Assembly (NCBI GenBank): GCA_938048165.1
Contig: CALIBP010000083.1
Coordinates: 1-43,375, forward strand
DNA: 43,375 nucleotides
Direction: 5' to 3'
From: an uncultured Alphaproteobacteria bacterium
Lineage (GTDB): Bacteria > Pseudomonadota > Alphaproteobacteria > MPNO01 > UBA2964
Shown: positions 22,713-31,340 of the stretch, piece by piece
Layout: each line of letters begins with the position of its first letter
Position numbering within the stretch: the first letter of the stretch is position 1
Notes under the pieces: model-generated
What the model was told of the DNA's origin: nothing
The model's input: the letters and a program-made list of their open reading frames with translations, nothing else
Databases searched by the model: none
Made by a program: the position numbers and the translations under genes

Positions 22713-25445
22713 TCATGCTTTATTGCTCAAAATGGCTGCCCTTAACCGATCAGGGGTGCAGGGTGCCTGTGTGACCCGAACGCCGGTTGCCTGATATATA
22801 CCACCGAAAATAGCTGGCGCTGTCGCACAGAGCGCAGGTTCACCAATGCCCTTGGCACCCCATGGTCCGGTTGGTTCCGGGTCTTCAATTATATAGGTTT
22901 TGATATCCGGAATATCACCAATGGTTGGCATTAAATAATCGTGCAGGTTTTCTGTACGGCCCGGGATGTATTCTTCCATCAAGGCGAGACCAAGTCCTTG
23001 GGCAACACCACCATGAATTTGTCCTTCGACCTGCTGCGGATTTATGGCCTGTCCGACATCATGGGCAGCCGCGATGCGCAAAACTTTTACAGTTCCCAGT
23101 TGCACATCGACTTCAACATCGGCAATTTGAGCGGCAAAACCATAAGTACCGTAGGGCTTGCCTTGTCCGTTCTTATCCAGCGGTTCGGTGGGCGGGTCGA
23201 AGTATCCTTCACCGCGCAAGACCTCGCCATTCTCTGACTTCGGCAAGGACGATAGGTCTATCTCACGCGATGTTTCCCCTTCACGTACGGTCAGTGTCCC
23301 GGTGCCAAACTCGATCGTCGCGTTCTCGCCAACATTGGCCAACCGTAGGATTTGACCGCGTAGATCTTCGCCAGCCAATTTAACAGCATTGCCCGAAACG
23401 TATGCCTGTCGAGAGGCGGAACTTTTTCCGGCATCTGCAGTGAGGTCAGTATCGCCACAAACTAGGTTCAGCTGATCAAGGGCGATGCCGAGCCCATCGG
23501 CTGCCGCCTGCATCATTGTTGTATTGGTTCCCTGACCAATATCCTGGGCACCTGAATAGAGCGTCACAGTACCATCCGCGGTTAGACCGATATGCATGGT
23601 GGAGGGGTTAGCGATGGAGGTGTTGCCGCAGCCATACCACATACAGCCAACACCGACGCCACGGCGCCTGGTTTTGTTGGTGGCATTATGCGCTTCTGCC
23701 TCCGCCCGCCACGCATGCCAATCATCGCGTAACGCCTCGAGACACTGATCGAGCCCGGCACTTTCAAGCTTTTGTCCGGTGGCCGTTTCCTGTCCTTTCC
23801 GAATGGCGTTGATGTGGCGGAACTCTAGCGGGTCGATGCCCGTCTTTTCCGCCATCATGTCCATTAGGGCGTCATGGGCGATAGCCGCCTGCGGAACGCC
23901 AAATCCTCGAAAGGCGCCGGCGGGTGTTTCATTCGCGAAGAAGGCACGCGATTTTGCGCTGACATTGGGGACGTAATATGGACCGGTTGCATGAATAGGC
24001 ACGCGATCTTTAACAGTCAGACCCCAGGAAACGTAGGCACCGGTATTAAAATCGCCATTAAATTCATAGGCTTGCAGCTTACCGTCATCCGAGCAGGCAT
24101 AGCGCGCGGTGATCCGTGATGGATGTCGTTTTGTCGTCGCCGCCATACTCTCAAGTCGGTTGAACGTGCAGCGGACAGGCCTGTTCAGCTTCCAGGCAGC
24201 GATGGCCACCAGAGGCTGCACGGTCTGATCGAGTTTACCCCCGAACCCGCCGCCGCAGGCAGTAGGGATGATGCGCACATCTTCCGGGGCGAGCCCCATG
24301 ATAATTGCGACTTCGTCCCGGTCCATGTACGGGCTTTGAGTGGTGACCGTCACTTCGATGCGATCGCCAACGCGTCGCGCCCAACCAGCCTCTGGTTCAA
24401 TATAGCCATGTTCGACGAAACCCGTTGAGAAGGATTCTTCAAAAATGGTGGTGCTCTCGTCAAAGCCACAATCAATGTCGCCCTTGAACGTTGCGCCATG
24501 GGCGAGAATATTACCAGGATAGTCGTTGTGAAGTTGCGGTGCTTCCTCGGCTAGAGGTGGTCCAAACCCCTGAACCGGATCCTGTTCCTGCCAGGAGATC
24601 GGTAATTCATCGTCCCGAATTTCAGAGATGGTCTCGGCATCTCCGACCAAGGCAATCACAGCTTCGCCGCGATAGCGAACAAATCCATCGGCGAAGACAG
24701 GTTGGTCTTTGACGTCGGGGTAAATGCCGAACCCATTGAGACCGGGCACGTCATCGGCAGTCAGAATATCAACGAGCCCCGGATATTTAGCTTTTAGAGG
24801 TTCGAAATCACCTAAGCTAAACGTAGCCCGCCAAAAGGGCGAGCGGACGGCGCGAAGCCATAGGGCGTCTTCCGGTGCCTGATCGGCGCCGTATAGTTCC
24901 GTACCGGTAACCTTCTGTTCGCCGTCGAGTTTTGCGGCGCGCGCACCAACCGCCTCGCCCACGGCAGGATCGATGATATTCGCATCCGCGGTGTTTCCGA
25001 TGTGAAGGATCGCATCGACAATTTTTCGATAACCGGTGCAACGGCACAGGACACCTCCAAGAGCATCAAAAACTTCTTCTTCGCTGGGACTTCTGTTTCG
25101 GTCCAGCAGATCGCTGGCCGCCATCAGCATCCCCGGCGTGCAAATGCCGCACTGTGCGGCGCCATATAAATGAAATGCCTCCTGCAGTGGGCTGAGCTTG
25201 CCAGATTTTGATAAACCTTCAACGGTCACGATTTCTGCGCCATTTGCCTGTGCGACCGGCACAAGACATGCGCATAGCTGACGTCCATCGAGACGGACCG
25301 TACAGGCGCCGCAATCACCTGCATCGCAGCCGATCTTGGTACCGGTAAAGCCAAGGTCATCTCGCAATACATGGGCGAGGCGTCGAACAGGATTTGCATC
25401 GACTGTAGTTGTCTTGCCGTTCAGGGTGAAGTTGATTTCGGTCAT
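22713..25445 (-). CDS. Fused [2Fe-2S]-molybdopterin hydroxylase subunit (Mop/xanthine dehydrogenase family)
   Basis: The 910-residue protein has a plant-type [2Fe-2S] domain (Cys40, Cys45, Cys48, Cys60), a second [2Fe-2S] helical domain (Cys99, Cys102, Cys134, Cys136), a linker, and the large Mo-binding domains. Mo-site landmarks are CGGGFGGKLDQ, AFRGFGVPQ, GAQDIGQGTNT and GIGEPA with the active-site Glu869. The single-chain layout and length match aldehyde oxidoreductase Mop, which lacks FAD. Here a separate FAD subunit is encoded immediately upstream with a 4-base overlap. It should hydroxylate an aldehyde or N-heterocycle in the cytoplasm. AFRGFG, not CSFR, rules out a form I CO dehydrogenase. 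Confidence 0.9.
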   Translation of the reverse strand: MTEINFTLNGKTTTVDANPVRRLAHVLRDDLGFTGTKIGCDAGDCGACTVRLDGRQLCACLVPVAQANGAEIVTVEGLSKSGKLSPLQEAFHLYGAAQCGICTPGMLMAASDLLDRNRSPSEEEVFDALGGVLCRCTGYRKIVDAILHIGNTADANIIDPAVGEAVGARAAKLDGEQKVTGTELYGADQAPEDALWLRAVRSPFWRATFSLGDFEPLKAKYPGLVDILTADDVPGLNGFGIYPDVKDQPVFADGFVRYRGEAVIALVGDAETISEIRDDELPISWQEQDPVQGFGPPLAEEAPQLHNDYPGNILAHGATFKGDIDCGFDESTTIFEESFSTGFVEHGYIEPEAGWARRVGDRIEVTVTTQSPYMDRDEVAIIMGLAPEDVRIIPTACGGGFGGKLDQTVQPLVAIAAWKLNRPVRCTFNRLESMAATTKRHPSRITARYACSDDGKLQAYEFNGDFNTGAYVSWGLTVKDRVPIHATGPYYVPNVSAKSRAFFANETPAGAFRGFGVPQAAIAHDALMDMMAEKTGIDPLEFRHINAIRKGQETATGQKLESAGLDQCLEALRDDWHAWRAEAEAHNATNKTRRRGVGVGCMWYGCGNTSIANPSTMHIGLTADGTVTLYSGAQDIGQGTNTTMMQAAADGLGIALDQLNLVCGDTDLTADAGKSSASRQAYVSGNAVKLAGEDLRGQILRLANVGENATIEFGTGTLTVREGETSREIDLSSLPKSENGEVLRGEGYFDPPTEPLDKNGQGKPYGTYGFAAQIADVEVDVQLGTVKVLRIAAAHDVGQAINPQQVEGQIHGGVAQGLGLALMEEYIPGRTENLHDYLMPTIGDIPDIKTYIIEDPEPTGPWGAKGIGEPALCATAPAIFGGIYQATGVRVTQAPCTPDRLRAAILSNKA

Positions 25446-26281
25446 GCGCTGGCCACCAATTCTTCAAGTGCCCGTCGTACTAACGTTAGGGCAACATCGC
25501 GGCGATAATCGGCACTGCCCCTGACATCATTGATCGGTGAGAGCTGGTTTAGGTGCCCTTCTGTAACAAGGTCACCAATGCCGGCGGTTATCGCTTGTCC
25601 GGCCAGTGCTCTTTCAAGCATATGCAGGCGTTTCGCGGCCGCTGAACAGGATCCGACAGCAATCCGAACGGCACCGATATTTCCGTTATCATTCTCAATG
25701 ACGGCGGCGACCATCACGATTGAAATCACCAGGTATTTGCGCGCACCGAGTTTCAAAAATGTCGATGTGGCCGGGTGAGCGGGTTTGGGGATACGGAAGC
25801 CCGTGACGATTTCATCACTGGCGCAGCGGGTTTTGCGATTGCCCATGATGAATTTGGCTAAAGGCATTGAATGTTCGCCACGGGTAGAGGCGAGGACAAT
25901 GTCAGCGTTCAGCGACAATAATGGTGGGATACCATCTGCCGCTGGAGACGCGTTACATATATTGCCCGCTATGGTGCCGGCATTTTGGATCTGAACACCA
26001 CCGATTTCACGTGCTGCGAGCTTTAGGCCATCGAAATAATCCGGGAGTTCGGTTTCGATGATGTCCGTCCAATGGGTGAGGGCGCCAATATGAAAATGGT
26101 CGTTATTCTCGGTAACACCGCGGAGGTCCGCTATACCGGTGATATCGAGAATGTCTTCGTCGAGCGGTTTGCCGACACGTGCCGGATAATAGTCCGTACC
26201 ACCCGCCAAGACGAACAGACTGTTCTCGGAGAGGGCTTTTACCGCCTCATCAATGGATTTGGGCTGAAGATATAATGTCAT
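25442..26281 (-). CDS. FAD-binding subunit of a molybdenum hydroxylase
   Basis: The 279-residue CoxM/XdhB-type FAD protein has LAGGTD near residues 22-28 and TIAGNICNASPAAD for flavin binding, then a conserved beta-rich middle and the C-terminal CO-dehydrogenase flavoprotein domain. It would pass electrons from the FeS-Mo subunit to NAD or another acceptor. ATG 26281 begins the recognisable family sequence (MTLYLQPKS); upstream in-frame codons to 26395 look non-coding. There is no ribosome-binding site before this ATG, but a TATACT hexamer lies 5 bases upstream, compatible with a leaderless transcript. Confidence 0.88.
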   Translation of the reverse strand: MTLYLQPKSIDEAVKALSENSLFVLAGGTDYYPARVGKPLDEDILDITGIADLRGVTENNDHFHIGALTHWTDIIETELPDYFDGLKLAAREIGGVQIQNAGTIAGNICNASPAADGIPPLLSLNADIVLASTRGEHSMPLAKFIMGNRKTRCASDEIVTGFRIPKPAHPATSTFLKLGARKYLVISIVMVAAVIENDNGNIGAVRIAVGSCSAAAKRLHMLERALAGQAITAGIGDLVTEGHLNQLSPINDVRGSADYRRDVALTLVRRALEELVASA

Positions 26282-26366
26282 GACGCAGTATAGTGTAGCC
26301 GAATGGACGCAAAGAAAACCCCGGATTGGCAATTCGTTACAGTGTCTCCGGCGGCGTATAGCGAAC

Positions 26367-26381
26367 ACCTGTTTGACAGGT
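26367..26381. promoter_or_regulatory. Perfect dyad, candidate operator between the Mo-hydroxylase and enolase-superfamily operons
   Basis: ACCTGT-ttg-ACAGGT is a perfect 6-bp dyad with a 3-base centre in the 151-bp divergent gap, 86 bp upstream of the FAD-subunit ATG and 52 bp upstream of the enolase-superfamily ATG. A second small dyad TTCAG-t-CTGAA lies at 26401-26411. Either could bind a GntR-type regulator controlling both directions. No such regulator gene is in the window. Confidence 0.4.
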
Positions 26382-26432
26382 CCAAAATGACTCACCAGAC
26401 TTCAGTCTGAATTCAAGAAACAGGACAATTTA

Positions 26433-27599
26433 ATGCCCGCTATCAAACAAGTTGATGTCATTCATGTTGCTCTTCCGACCCGGCGCGAGCACAAATGGAC
26501 TGGCCTTACTGAGCCCATCGGCGGCTATATTTTGGTGCGTATGCACAGCGATGATGGCGTCGTTGGTTGGGGTGAGGCCCCGGCGCTTAAGGATTGGGGT
26601 GGTGATTACGGGCGCTACTTTGGCGAGTCACCTGGAACGACAAAATTTGTTGTTGAGAAATACCTGACACCAGCGGTCCTTGGCTGTGAGGTTGGCAATA
26701 TCGCCGATTTGCATCAGCGAATGGATGCCATCGTCAAAGGCTATCCTTATGCAAAAGCCGCGATGGATATCGCTGCCTATGATTTGGCCGGTCGTACAGT
26801 TGGGGTTCCGGTCTGGCAGCTGCTTGGCGGCAAGGTACGGGATCGGGTACCAGTAACCCATTCTATCGGTTTGTTGGATATCGATCTGGCGGTTGAGGAA
26901 TGCAAAAAGGTTGCTGACGAGGGTATCAAAACAATCAAGATTAAGGTTGGCGTCGACCCCGACAGGGATGTCGAAATTGTGAGCCGGGTCCGTGCCGCCG
27001 TCGGCGACGCGATGGATATTTGTGTCGATGCCAATTGCGGGTACGCAACCCCCCGCGATGCCGTGCGGATCATCCGCAAGATGGAGCAGTTTCGTCTAAA
27101 ATATGCCGAGCAGCCGGTTGAAGGCATCGATCGTCTCGCGGAGGTAGCGCGTGTACTAGAGACGCCTGTTATGGCTGATGAGAGTGCCTGGTATGCACGG
27201 GATGTGCTGGAAATCTTTGAAAAGAAAGCTGCAGATATCGTCTCGATCTACACGACCAAACCCGGTGGGCTCTATGGCGCTATGGAAGTGGCCGCGGCGG
27301 CGCGCGCCGCTAAATTCCTGTGTAATGTGAACGGCTCGGTCGAGACCGGTGTTGGTAATCTGGCCAATATTCATCTCGCGGCAGCGGCTATTCCAGCGAG
27401 CCTTTCCTGTGTTGTGCCGGTATCCATGCCAGCGGAATCACAGAACGGGAATGTTGGCGGCATTTATTATATTGATGATTTGATCGCCGAACCTTTTGTG
27501 CTTGCGGATGGTTGCGTCGTTGTGCCGGATGGTCCCGGTTTCGGAATTGATGTCGACGAAGCAAAAATCGAAAAATATCTCGATACATCCCTGCAATAG
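26433..27599 (+). CDS. Mandelate racemase/muconate-lactonizing-type enolase superfamily enzyme
   Basis: The 388-residue protein has the capping domain (about 1-125) and a TIM barrel with the MLE-type catalytic set: KIK (Lys169, Lys171), VDAN (Asp199), AEQP (Glu226), ADES (Asp249) and TTKPGG (Lys276). The Lys-Lys pair on opposite sides and the Asp/Glu/Asp metal ligands fit the muconate lactonizing subgroup, which also includes epimerases and o-succinylbenzoate synthases. Substrate is unknown; the downstream ring-cleavage-like and MBL genes favour a lactonising or isomerising step in aromatic breakdown (inference). First gene of a three-gene operon. Confidence 0.88.
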   Translation: MPAIKQVDVIHVALPTRREHKWTGLTEPIGGYILVRMHSDDGVVGWGEAPALKDWGGDYGRYFGESPGTTKFVVEKYLTPAVLGCEVGNIADLHQRMDAIVKGYPYAKAAMDIAAYDLAGRTVGVPVWQLLGGKVRDRVPVTHSIGLLDIDLAVEECKKVADEGIKTIKIKVGVDPDRDVEIVSRVRAAVGDAMDICVDANCGYATPRDAVRIIRKMEQFRLKYAEQPVEGIDRLAEVARVLETPVMADESAWYARDVLEIFEKKAADIVSIYTTKPGGLYGAMEVAAAARAAKFLCNVNGSVETGVGNLANIHLAAAAIPASLSCVVPVSMPAESQNGNVGGIYYIDDLIAEPFVLADGCVVVPDGPGFGIDVDEAKIEKYLDTSLQ

Positions 27600-27617
27600 C
27601 GGAGGGAAGGAAAGCTC

Positions 27618-28592
27618 ATGAATATCGTTGGTCTACAATCCGTAATCTATGGTGCTGAAGATGTGGATGCGGCGACGCGGTTTCAGGAAGATTGGGGATT
27701 GGAGCTGGTTGATAAGGGCGCAAAAGGGTCTGACTTCAAACTCCCCGACGACACTTCTGTCCATATTCGCCAAATCGATGATGATAGTCTGCCTCTGGCT
27801 TCGGTCCCCGGTTCTACGGCGCGCGAAGTTATTTGGGGTGCTGCCGATAAAGAGACGCTGGACGCGATCGGCGCAGAACTTTCAAAGGACCGGGACGTAA
27901 CTGTCGATTCAGAAGGTGGATTGCACAGCTATGACGATCTTGGCTACCGGATCGGTTTTCGTGTCACGACACGTGATATCAAGCCGTTGGATTTTCCAGA
28001 TAGTAATACCGTTGGCAATGCCGCGCGGGTCGATCAGCGGGCCGATGTCTTTGCTCGTGGACCGGTGAAGCAGCAGCGTATGTTCCATGCAGTTTACTGG
28101 GCGCCAGGTGATTCCGCTGCGGCGGCAGGATTTTATCTCAATCGCCTAGGCTTCAAGCTGACAGAATCCTTGTTGGGAAAGAACTTCTTTATGCGATGCG
28201 GTGGCTCAAACGATCATCACAACCTGTTTTTTGAAAATGGCGGTCAAAATTTTGGGTTTCAGCATGTTGCCTACGAAGTCAGAGACAGCGATGAAGTTCT
28301 GAAATGTGGTACGCATATGGAAGAGCAGGGTTGGCAAACCCAGCTCGGTCCCGGACGGCACTATTTCGGTTCCGGCTGGTTCTGGTATTTCTGGAATCCT
28401 GCCGGTGGACTTATTGAAACCGGTTTCGATTCAGATTTTATCAGCGCCGACTGGGAACCTTTGCATCACGAAACCATTCCGCCCGAAGCCGCTCGTCCCT
28501 GGATGGTCAGGCGGGAAGAAATAGGCAAACCGGTGGCCGAGGGCGACTGGCCTCAGCTGGTTGATGGAAATGTCCTTCCGGCGGGCAGCTAA
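27618..28592 (+). CDS. Extradiol-dioxygenase-like two-domain VOC protein
   Basis: The 324-residue protein has two VOC modules (about 1-120 and 150-275). The second carries a full metal triad by position: FHAVYW (His157), FQHVAYE (His216) and GLIETGF (Glu267). It also has GRHYFGSG (His248) and Tyr257, which match the catalytic His and Tyr of 2,3-dihydroxybiphenyl-type dioxygenases. Ring cleavage of a catechol with Fe(II) is therefore a real possibility; a glyoxalase-type isomerase is the alternative. A strong ribosome-binding site (GGAGGGAAGG) precedes ATG 27618. Lies 18 bp after the enolase-superfamily gene. Confidence 0.8.
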   Translation: MNIVGLQSVIYGAEDVDAATRFQEDWGLELVDKGAKGSDFKLPDDTSVHIRQIDDDSLPLASVPGSTAREVIWGAADKETLDAIGAELSKDRDVTVDSEGGLHSYDDLGYRIGFRVTTRDIKPLDFPDSNTVGNAARVDQRADVFARGPVKQQRMFHAVYWAPGDSAAAAGFYLNRLGFKLTESLLGKNFFMRCGGSNDHHNLFFENGGQNFGFQHVAYEVRDSDEVLKCGTHMEEQGWQTQLGPGRHYFGSGWFWYFWNPAGGLIETGFDSDFISADWEPLHHETIPPEAARPWMVRREEIGKPVAEGDWPQLVDGNVLPAGS

Positions 28593-28606
28593 AAAGGAAT
28601 GCCAGA

Positions 28607-29479
28607 ATGAAACCGCTTACTCTTGGTGACGTTACAGTCACCAGTGTTGTTGAACGCGATGGCCCATGGCGTCCACCTGAAATCATGTATCCTACGTGTG
28701 ATAAGGAAACCGCGCTGGCTCATCTGAAAAAGATGGCGCCGTATGTCTATGATGCTGCCCAGAATATGCTGGTCATCACCTATCAGACCTATATCGTTCG
28801 AACTCCACACCATACGATCCTGATCGATACCTGTCTCGGCGAGGATAAAGGCTACGGTCCGCCGCATGATTTTCTCAAACAGCCCTGGCTTGACGGCATG
28901 GCAGCTCACGGGCTGAGTTTCGAAGATATCGATTATGTCTTCTGTACCCATCTTCACATCGATCATTGTGGCTGGAATACGCGTCTGATTGATGGCCGCT
29001 GGGTGCCAACCTTTCCCAACGCAAAATATATTTTCAGTCGCAGGGAATATGAGACCTGGGAAGAGGAAACCAAAAAGGGCGCGCAGCCGCCGGGCAATGT
29101 CTGGTCGCAGAACTGTCAGCCAATTGTTGAGGCCCGGCAGGCGATGCTGGTCGATGATGATTTCATGCTGGATGACACGATCTGGCTGACACCGACACCG
29201 GGGCATTCTCCGGGTCATGTCTGCGTCAATCTTAAATCCGGCGGCAAACGGGGGTTGTTTTCAGGCGATATGATGCATCACGCACTGCAATGTATTGAAC
29301 CGGACTGGTCGTCCTGTTTTTGCTGGGATGCAGAACAGTCTGCGCGCACCCGCCGCAAGGTTCTGGACTCTGTTGCTGACACCGACACGTTAGTTTTACC
29401 GGCCCATTTTCCTGGGCCGACAGCCGGTCACGTCGTTAGCGATGGCGATAGCTGGAGATTCAAGTTTTTGGGTGACTAA
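28607..29479 (+). CDS. MBL-fold metallo-hydrolase
   Basis: The 290-residue metallo-beta-lactamase-fold protein has the complete dinuclear site: THLHIDH (His115, His117, Asp119, His120), PGHSPGH (His200) and SGDMMHH (Asp221), plus a late PAHFPGP histidine. It resembles the lactonase/hydrolase subgroup (AttM-like) rather than glyoxalase II. Start ATG 28607 follows AAGGA, 14 bp after the VOC gene. In this operon, hydrolysis of a lactone or ring-cleavage product formed by the two upstream enzymes is a reasonable inference. Confidence 0.87.
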   Translation: MKPLTLGDVTVTSVVERDGPWRPPEIMYPTCDKETALAHLKKMAPYVYDAAQNMLVITYQTYIVRTPHHTILIDTCLGEDKGYGPPHDFLKQPWLDGMAAHGLSFEDIDYVFCTHLHIDHCGWNTRLIDGRWVPTFPNAKYIFSRREYETWEEETKKGAQPPGNVWSQNCQPIVEARQAMLVDDDFMLDDTIWLTPTPGHSPGHVCVNLKSGGKRGLFSGDMMHHALQCIEPDWSSCFCWDAEQSARTRRKVLDSVADTDTLVLPAHFPGPTAGHVVSDGDSWRFKFLGD

Positions 29480-29571
29480 AATTCCTCTGTCAGGTTTGAC
29501 GGAATCGGTACGGCGCTTTAATCGATTATGTGTTTTGGTGTTTTTAGTTTAGTTGGAGATTACTAACGGAA

Positions 29572-29742
29572 ATGACGAAGCTTTATACGGCTCTAACCGT
29601 TGCCGGATTGTTGTTCGCAACTGCATGTTCGCCTGCGGTCGGCAGCAAAGAATGGTGCGAGGAACTCAAGAACAAGGACAAAGGGCAATGGACCGCGCAG
29701 GAAGCTAAAGACTTCGCGAAACATTGCATTTTGCCGAAATAG
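29572..29742 (+). CDS. Small DUF3012-type lipoprotein
   Basis: The 56-residue product has a signal peptide with a lipobox-like ATAC (Cys19), then SPAVGSKEWCEELKNK, GQWTAQEAKDFAKHCIL, matching the DUF3012 pattern (two further cysteines around W-C and K-H-C). It should be lipid-anchored in the periplasm; function of the family is unknown. The gene is short and easily missed. It lies between the MBL gene and the convergent SDR array. Confidence 0.75.
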   Translation: MTKLYTALTVAGLLFATACSPAVGSKEWCEELKNKDKGQWTAQEAKDFAKHCILPK

Positions 29743-29774
29743 TTGCGGTAAAATTCGCCGTCGGGGCTGAGTGG

Positions 29775-30533
29775 TTAAATCGCGTTGTAGGCACCATCCA
29801 CGAAGCAATCATTGCCAGACATAAAGCTCGACTCGTCGCTGGCCAGGAACACCGCTGTTTTGGCAATCTCTTCAGGCTGGCCGAGGCGCGCAGCCGGTAA
29901 ATGTGGCCGATGGCGATTGATGACATCATCCATGTTTTTGTTCGCGACGAGTAAGCGAGGCGTTTCAATTGGCCCCGGCAGGATCGAGTTGGCACGGATA
30001 TTATCCTCCGCGTAATCAACAGCCACTGATTTGGACAGCATTCTGACAGCCCCTTTGGATGAGCAGTAGGCAGGTCGTTTCTTCGCAGCCCGCGCGCCAT
30101 AGATCGATGAAATATTGATGAACGATCCGCTGCCCGCTTCCTTCATATGTGGAATCGCATATTTGGTGACGATAAACATGCCGGTAATATTGACGTCGAA
30201 GGTTTTGCGCCAAAGATCAACATCGAGCTCGTGCAAGGGCAGCAACGGATCCGTATAGGCTGCAGCATTGAACACAACGTTGAGTCTGCCAAAGGCGGAC
30301 ACAGTTTCGTCAATGGCTGCTTTAACGGCTTCTTCATCCGTAACATCGCAAACAATGGCGATTGCTTTGCCGCCGGCCGCTTCAATATCGGATGCGGTTT
30401 TCTTGACGTTTTCCTCAATAATATCGACACAGGCGACGGCTGCCCCTTCGCTTGCAAACAGTCGTGCCGTCGCACCAGCAATCGCTCCACCGGCAGCGGT
30501 AACAAACGCTACTTTTCCTTCAAGACGTCCCAT
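29775..30533 (-). CDS. SDR-family oxidoreductase, tandem paralogue 1
   Basis: The 252-residue SDR keeps the catalytic set: Asn of DVNITG, Ser of NISS, and Tyr/Lys of AYCSSK. The cofactor loop that is TGxxxGIG in classical SDRs reads TAAGGAIAGA, so all three usual glycines are alanine, and NNAG reads NAAA. It is about three-quarters identical by eye to the next SDR in its first 90 residues. AGGAG precedes the start; the gap to paralogue 2 is 14 bp, so they are co-transcribed as the last gene. Probable NAD(P) alcohol dehydrogenase or ketoreductase on an unknown substrate. Confidence 0.87.
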   Translation of the reverse strand: MGRLEGKVAFVTAAGGAIAGATARLFASEGAAVACVDIIEENVKKTASDIEAAGGKAIAIVCDVTDEEAVKAAIDETVSAFGRLNVVFNAAAYTDPLLPLHELDVDLWRKTFDVNITGMFIVTKYAIPHMKEAGSGSFINISSIYGARAAKKRPAYCSSKGAVRMLSKSVAVDYAEDNIRANSILPGPIETPRLLVANKNMDDVINRHRPHLPAARLGQPEEIAKTAVFLASDESSFMSGNDCFVDGAYNAI

Positions 30534-30547
30534 TTGATTTCTCCTGA

Positions 30548-31306
30548 TCAGAATGCAGTATAGGCGCCGTCGACAATCATATCCGCCCCTGACGTAAAGT
30601 TGGCGTCATCGCTTGCCAGGAACAACGCGGTCTGCGCGATCTCTTCTGGTTTGCCTAGGCGTTTTTGATGTAAGCGCGGACCATGGCGTTCGATCACCGC
30701 CTCGATGGACGGGTTGCGAGCCAGGAGGCGCGGGGTCTCAATCGGGCCCGGCATGATTGAATTGGCACGGATATTATCTACGGCGTAATCAACCGCAATG
30801 GATTTCGACAGCATCCGAACGCCACCCTTGGCAGCGCAATAGGCCGGACGTTCCTTGGCCCCAACGACGCCATAAATCGATGAGACATTGATGATCGATC
30901 CGCCTCCAGCCGCTTGCATCTGGGGAATGACATGGCGGGCAACGATGAACATACCGGTGAGGTTCACATCAATGACCGATTTCCACATGTCGAGTGGCAT
31001 TTCCGCGAGCCGGTGGCGTTTTTCTGAGTAAGCGGCTGCGTTAAAGCAGACATCTAGTTTGCCAAACTCGGTAACAGTTTTATCGACGGTGGCCTTTACG
31101 GCATCATCGTCGGTGACATCGCAGGTGATCGCGATGGCCTTGCCGCCAGCTTCATTGATATCTGTGGCGGTTTGGTTGACGTTTTCTTCAACGATATCGA
31201 CGCAACAAACGGCAGCGCCTTCCGCACCAAACAGTCTTGCGGTTGCCCCAGCGATGGCACCCCCTGACGCCGTGATAAAGGCTACCTTTCCCTCAAGTCG
31301 TCCCAT
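30548..31306 (-). CDS. SDR-family oxidoreductase, tandem paralogue 2
   Basis: The 252-residue SDR starts at ATG 31306 (AGGGAGAG upstream); a longer frame to 31366 adds no conserved sequence. It has TASGGAIAGA in place of TGxxxGIG, NAAA, NVSS, AYCAAK (Tyr, Lys) and DVNLTG. Acidic residues after the second strand (CVDIVEEN) suggest NAD rather than NADP. It is the middle gene of three tandem copies, all 252 residues long, and closest to paralogue 1. The differences cluster around residues 90-110 and 195-215, the substrate-loop regions of SDRs. Confidence 0.87.
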   Translation of the reverse strand: MGRLEGKVAFITASGGAIAGATARLFGAEGAAVCCVDIVEENVNQTATDINEAGGKAIAITCDVTDDDAVKATVDKTVTEFGKLDVCFNAAAYSEKRHRLAEMPLDMWKSVIDVNLTGMFIVARHVIPQMQAAGGGSIINVSSIYGVVGAKERPAYCAAKGGVRMLSKSIAVDYAVDNIRANSIMPGPIETPRLLARNPSIEAVIERHGPRLHQKRLGKPEEIAQTALFLASDDANFTSGADMIVDGAYTAF

Positions 31307-31340
31307 TTTACTCTCCCTATTTCTTGTTTGGTTTGGCCTA

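Noticed and set aside
22713-25445. Aerobic CO dehydrogenase (Mo-Cu) suggested by the copper chaperone next door
   Set aside because: The large-subunit loop reads AFRGFGVPQ (xanthine dehydrogenase/Mop type), not the CSFR signature of form I CoxL, and the FeS domain is fused.
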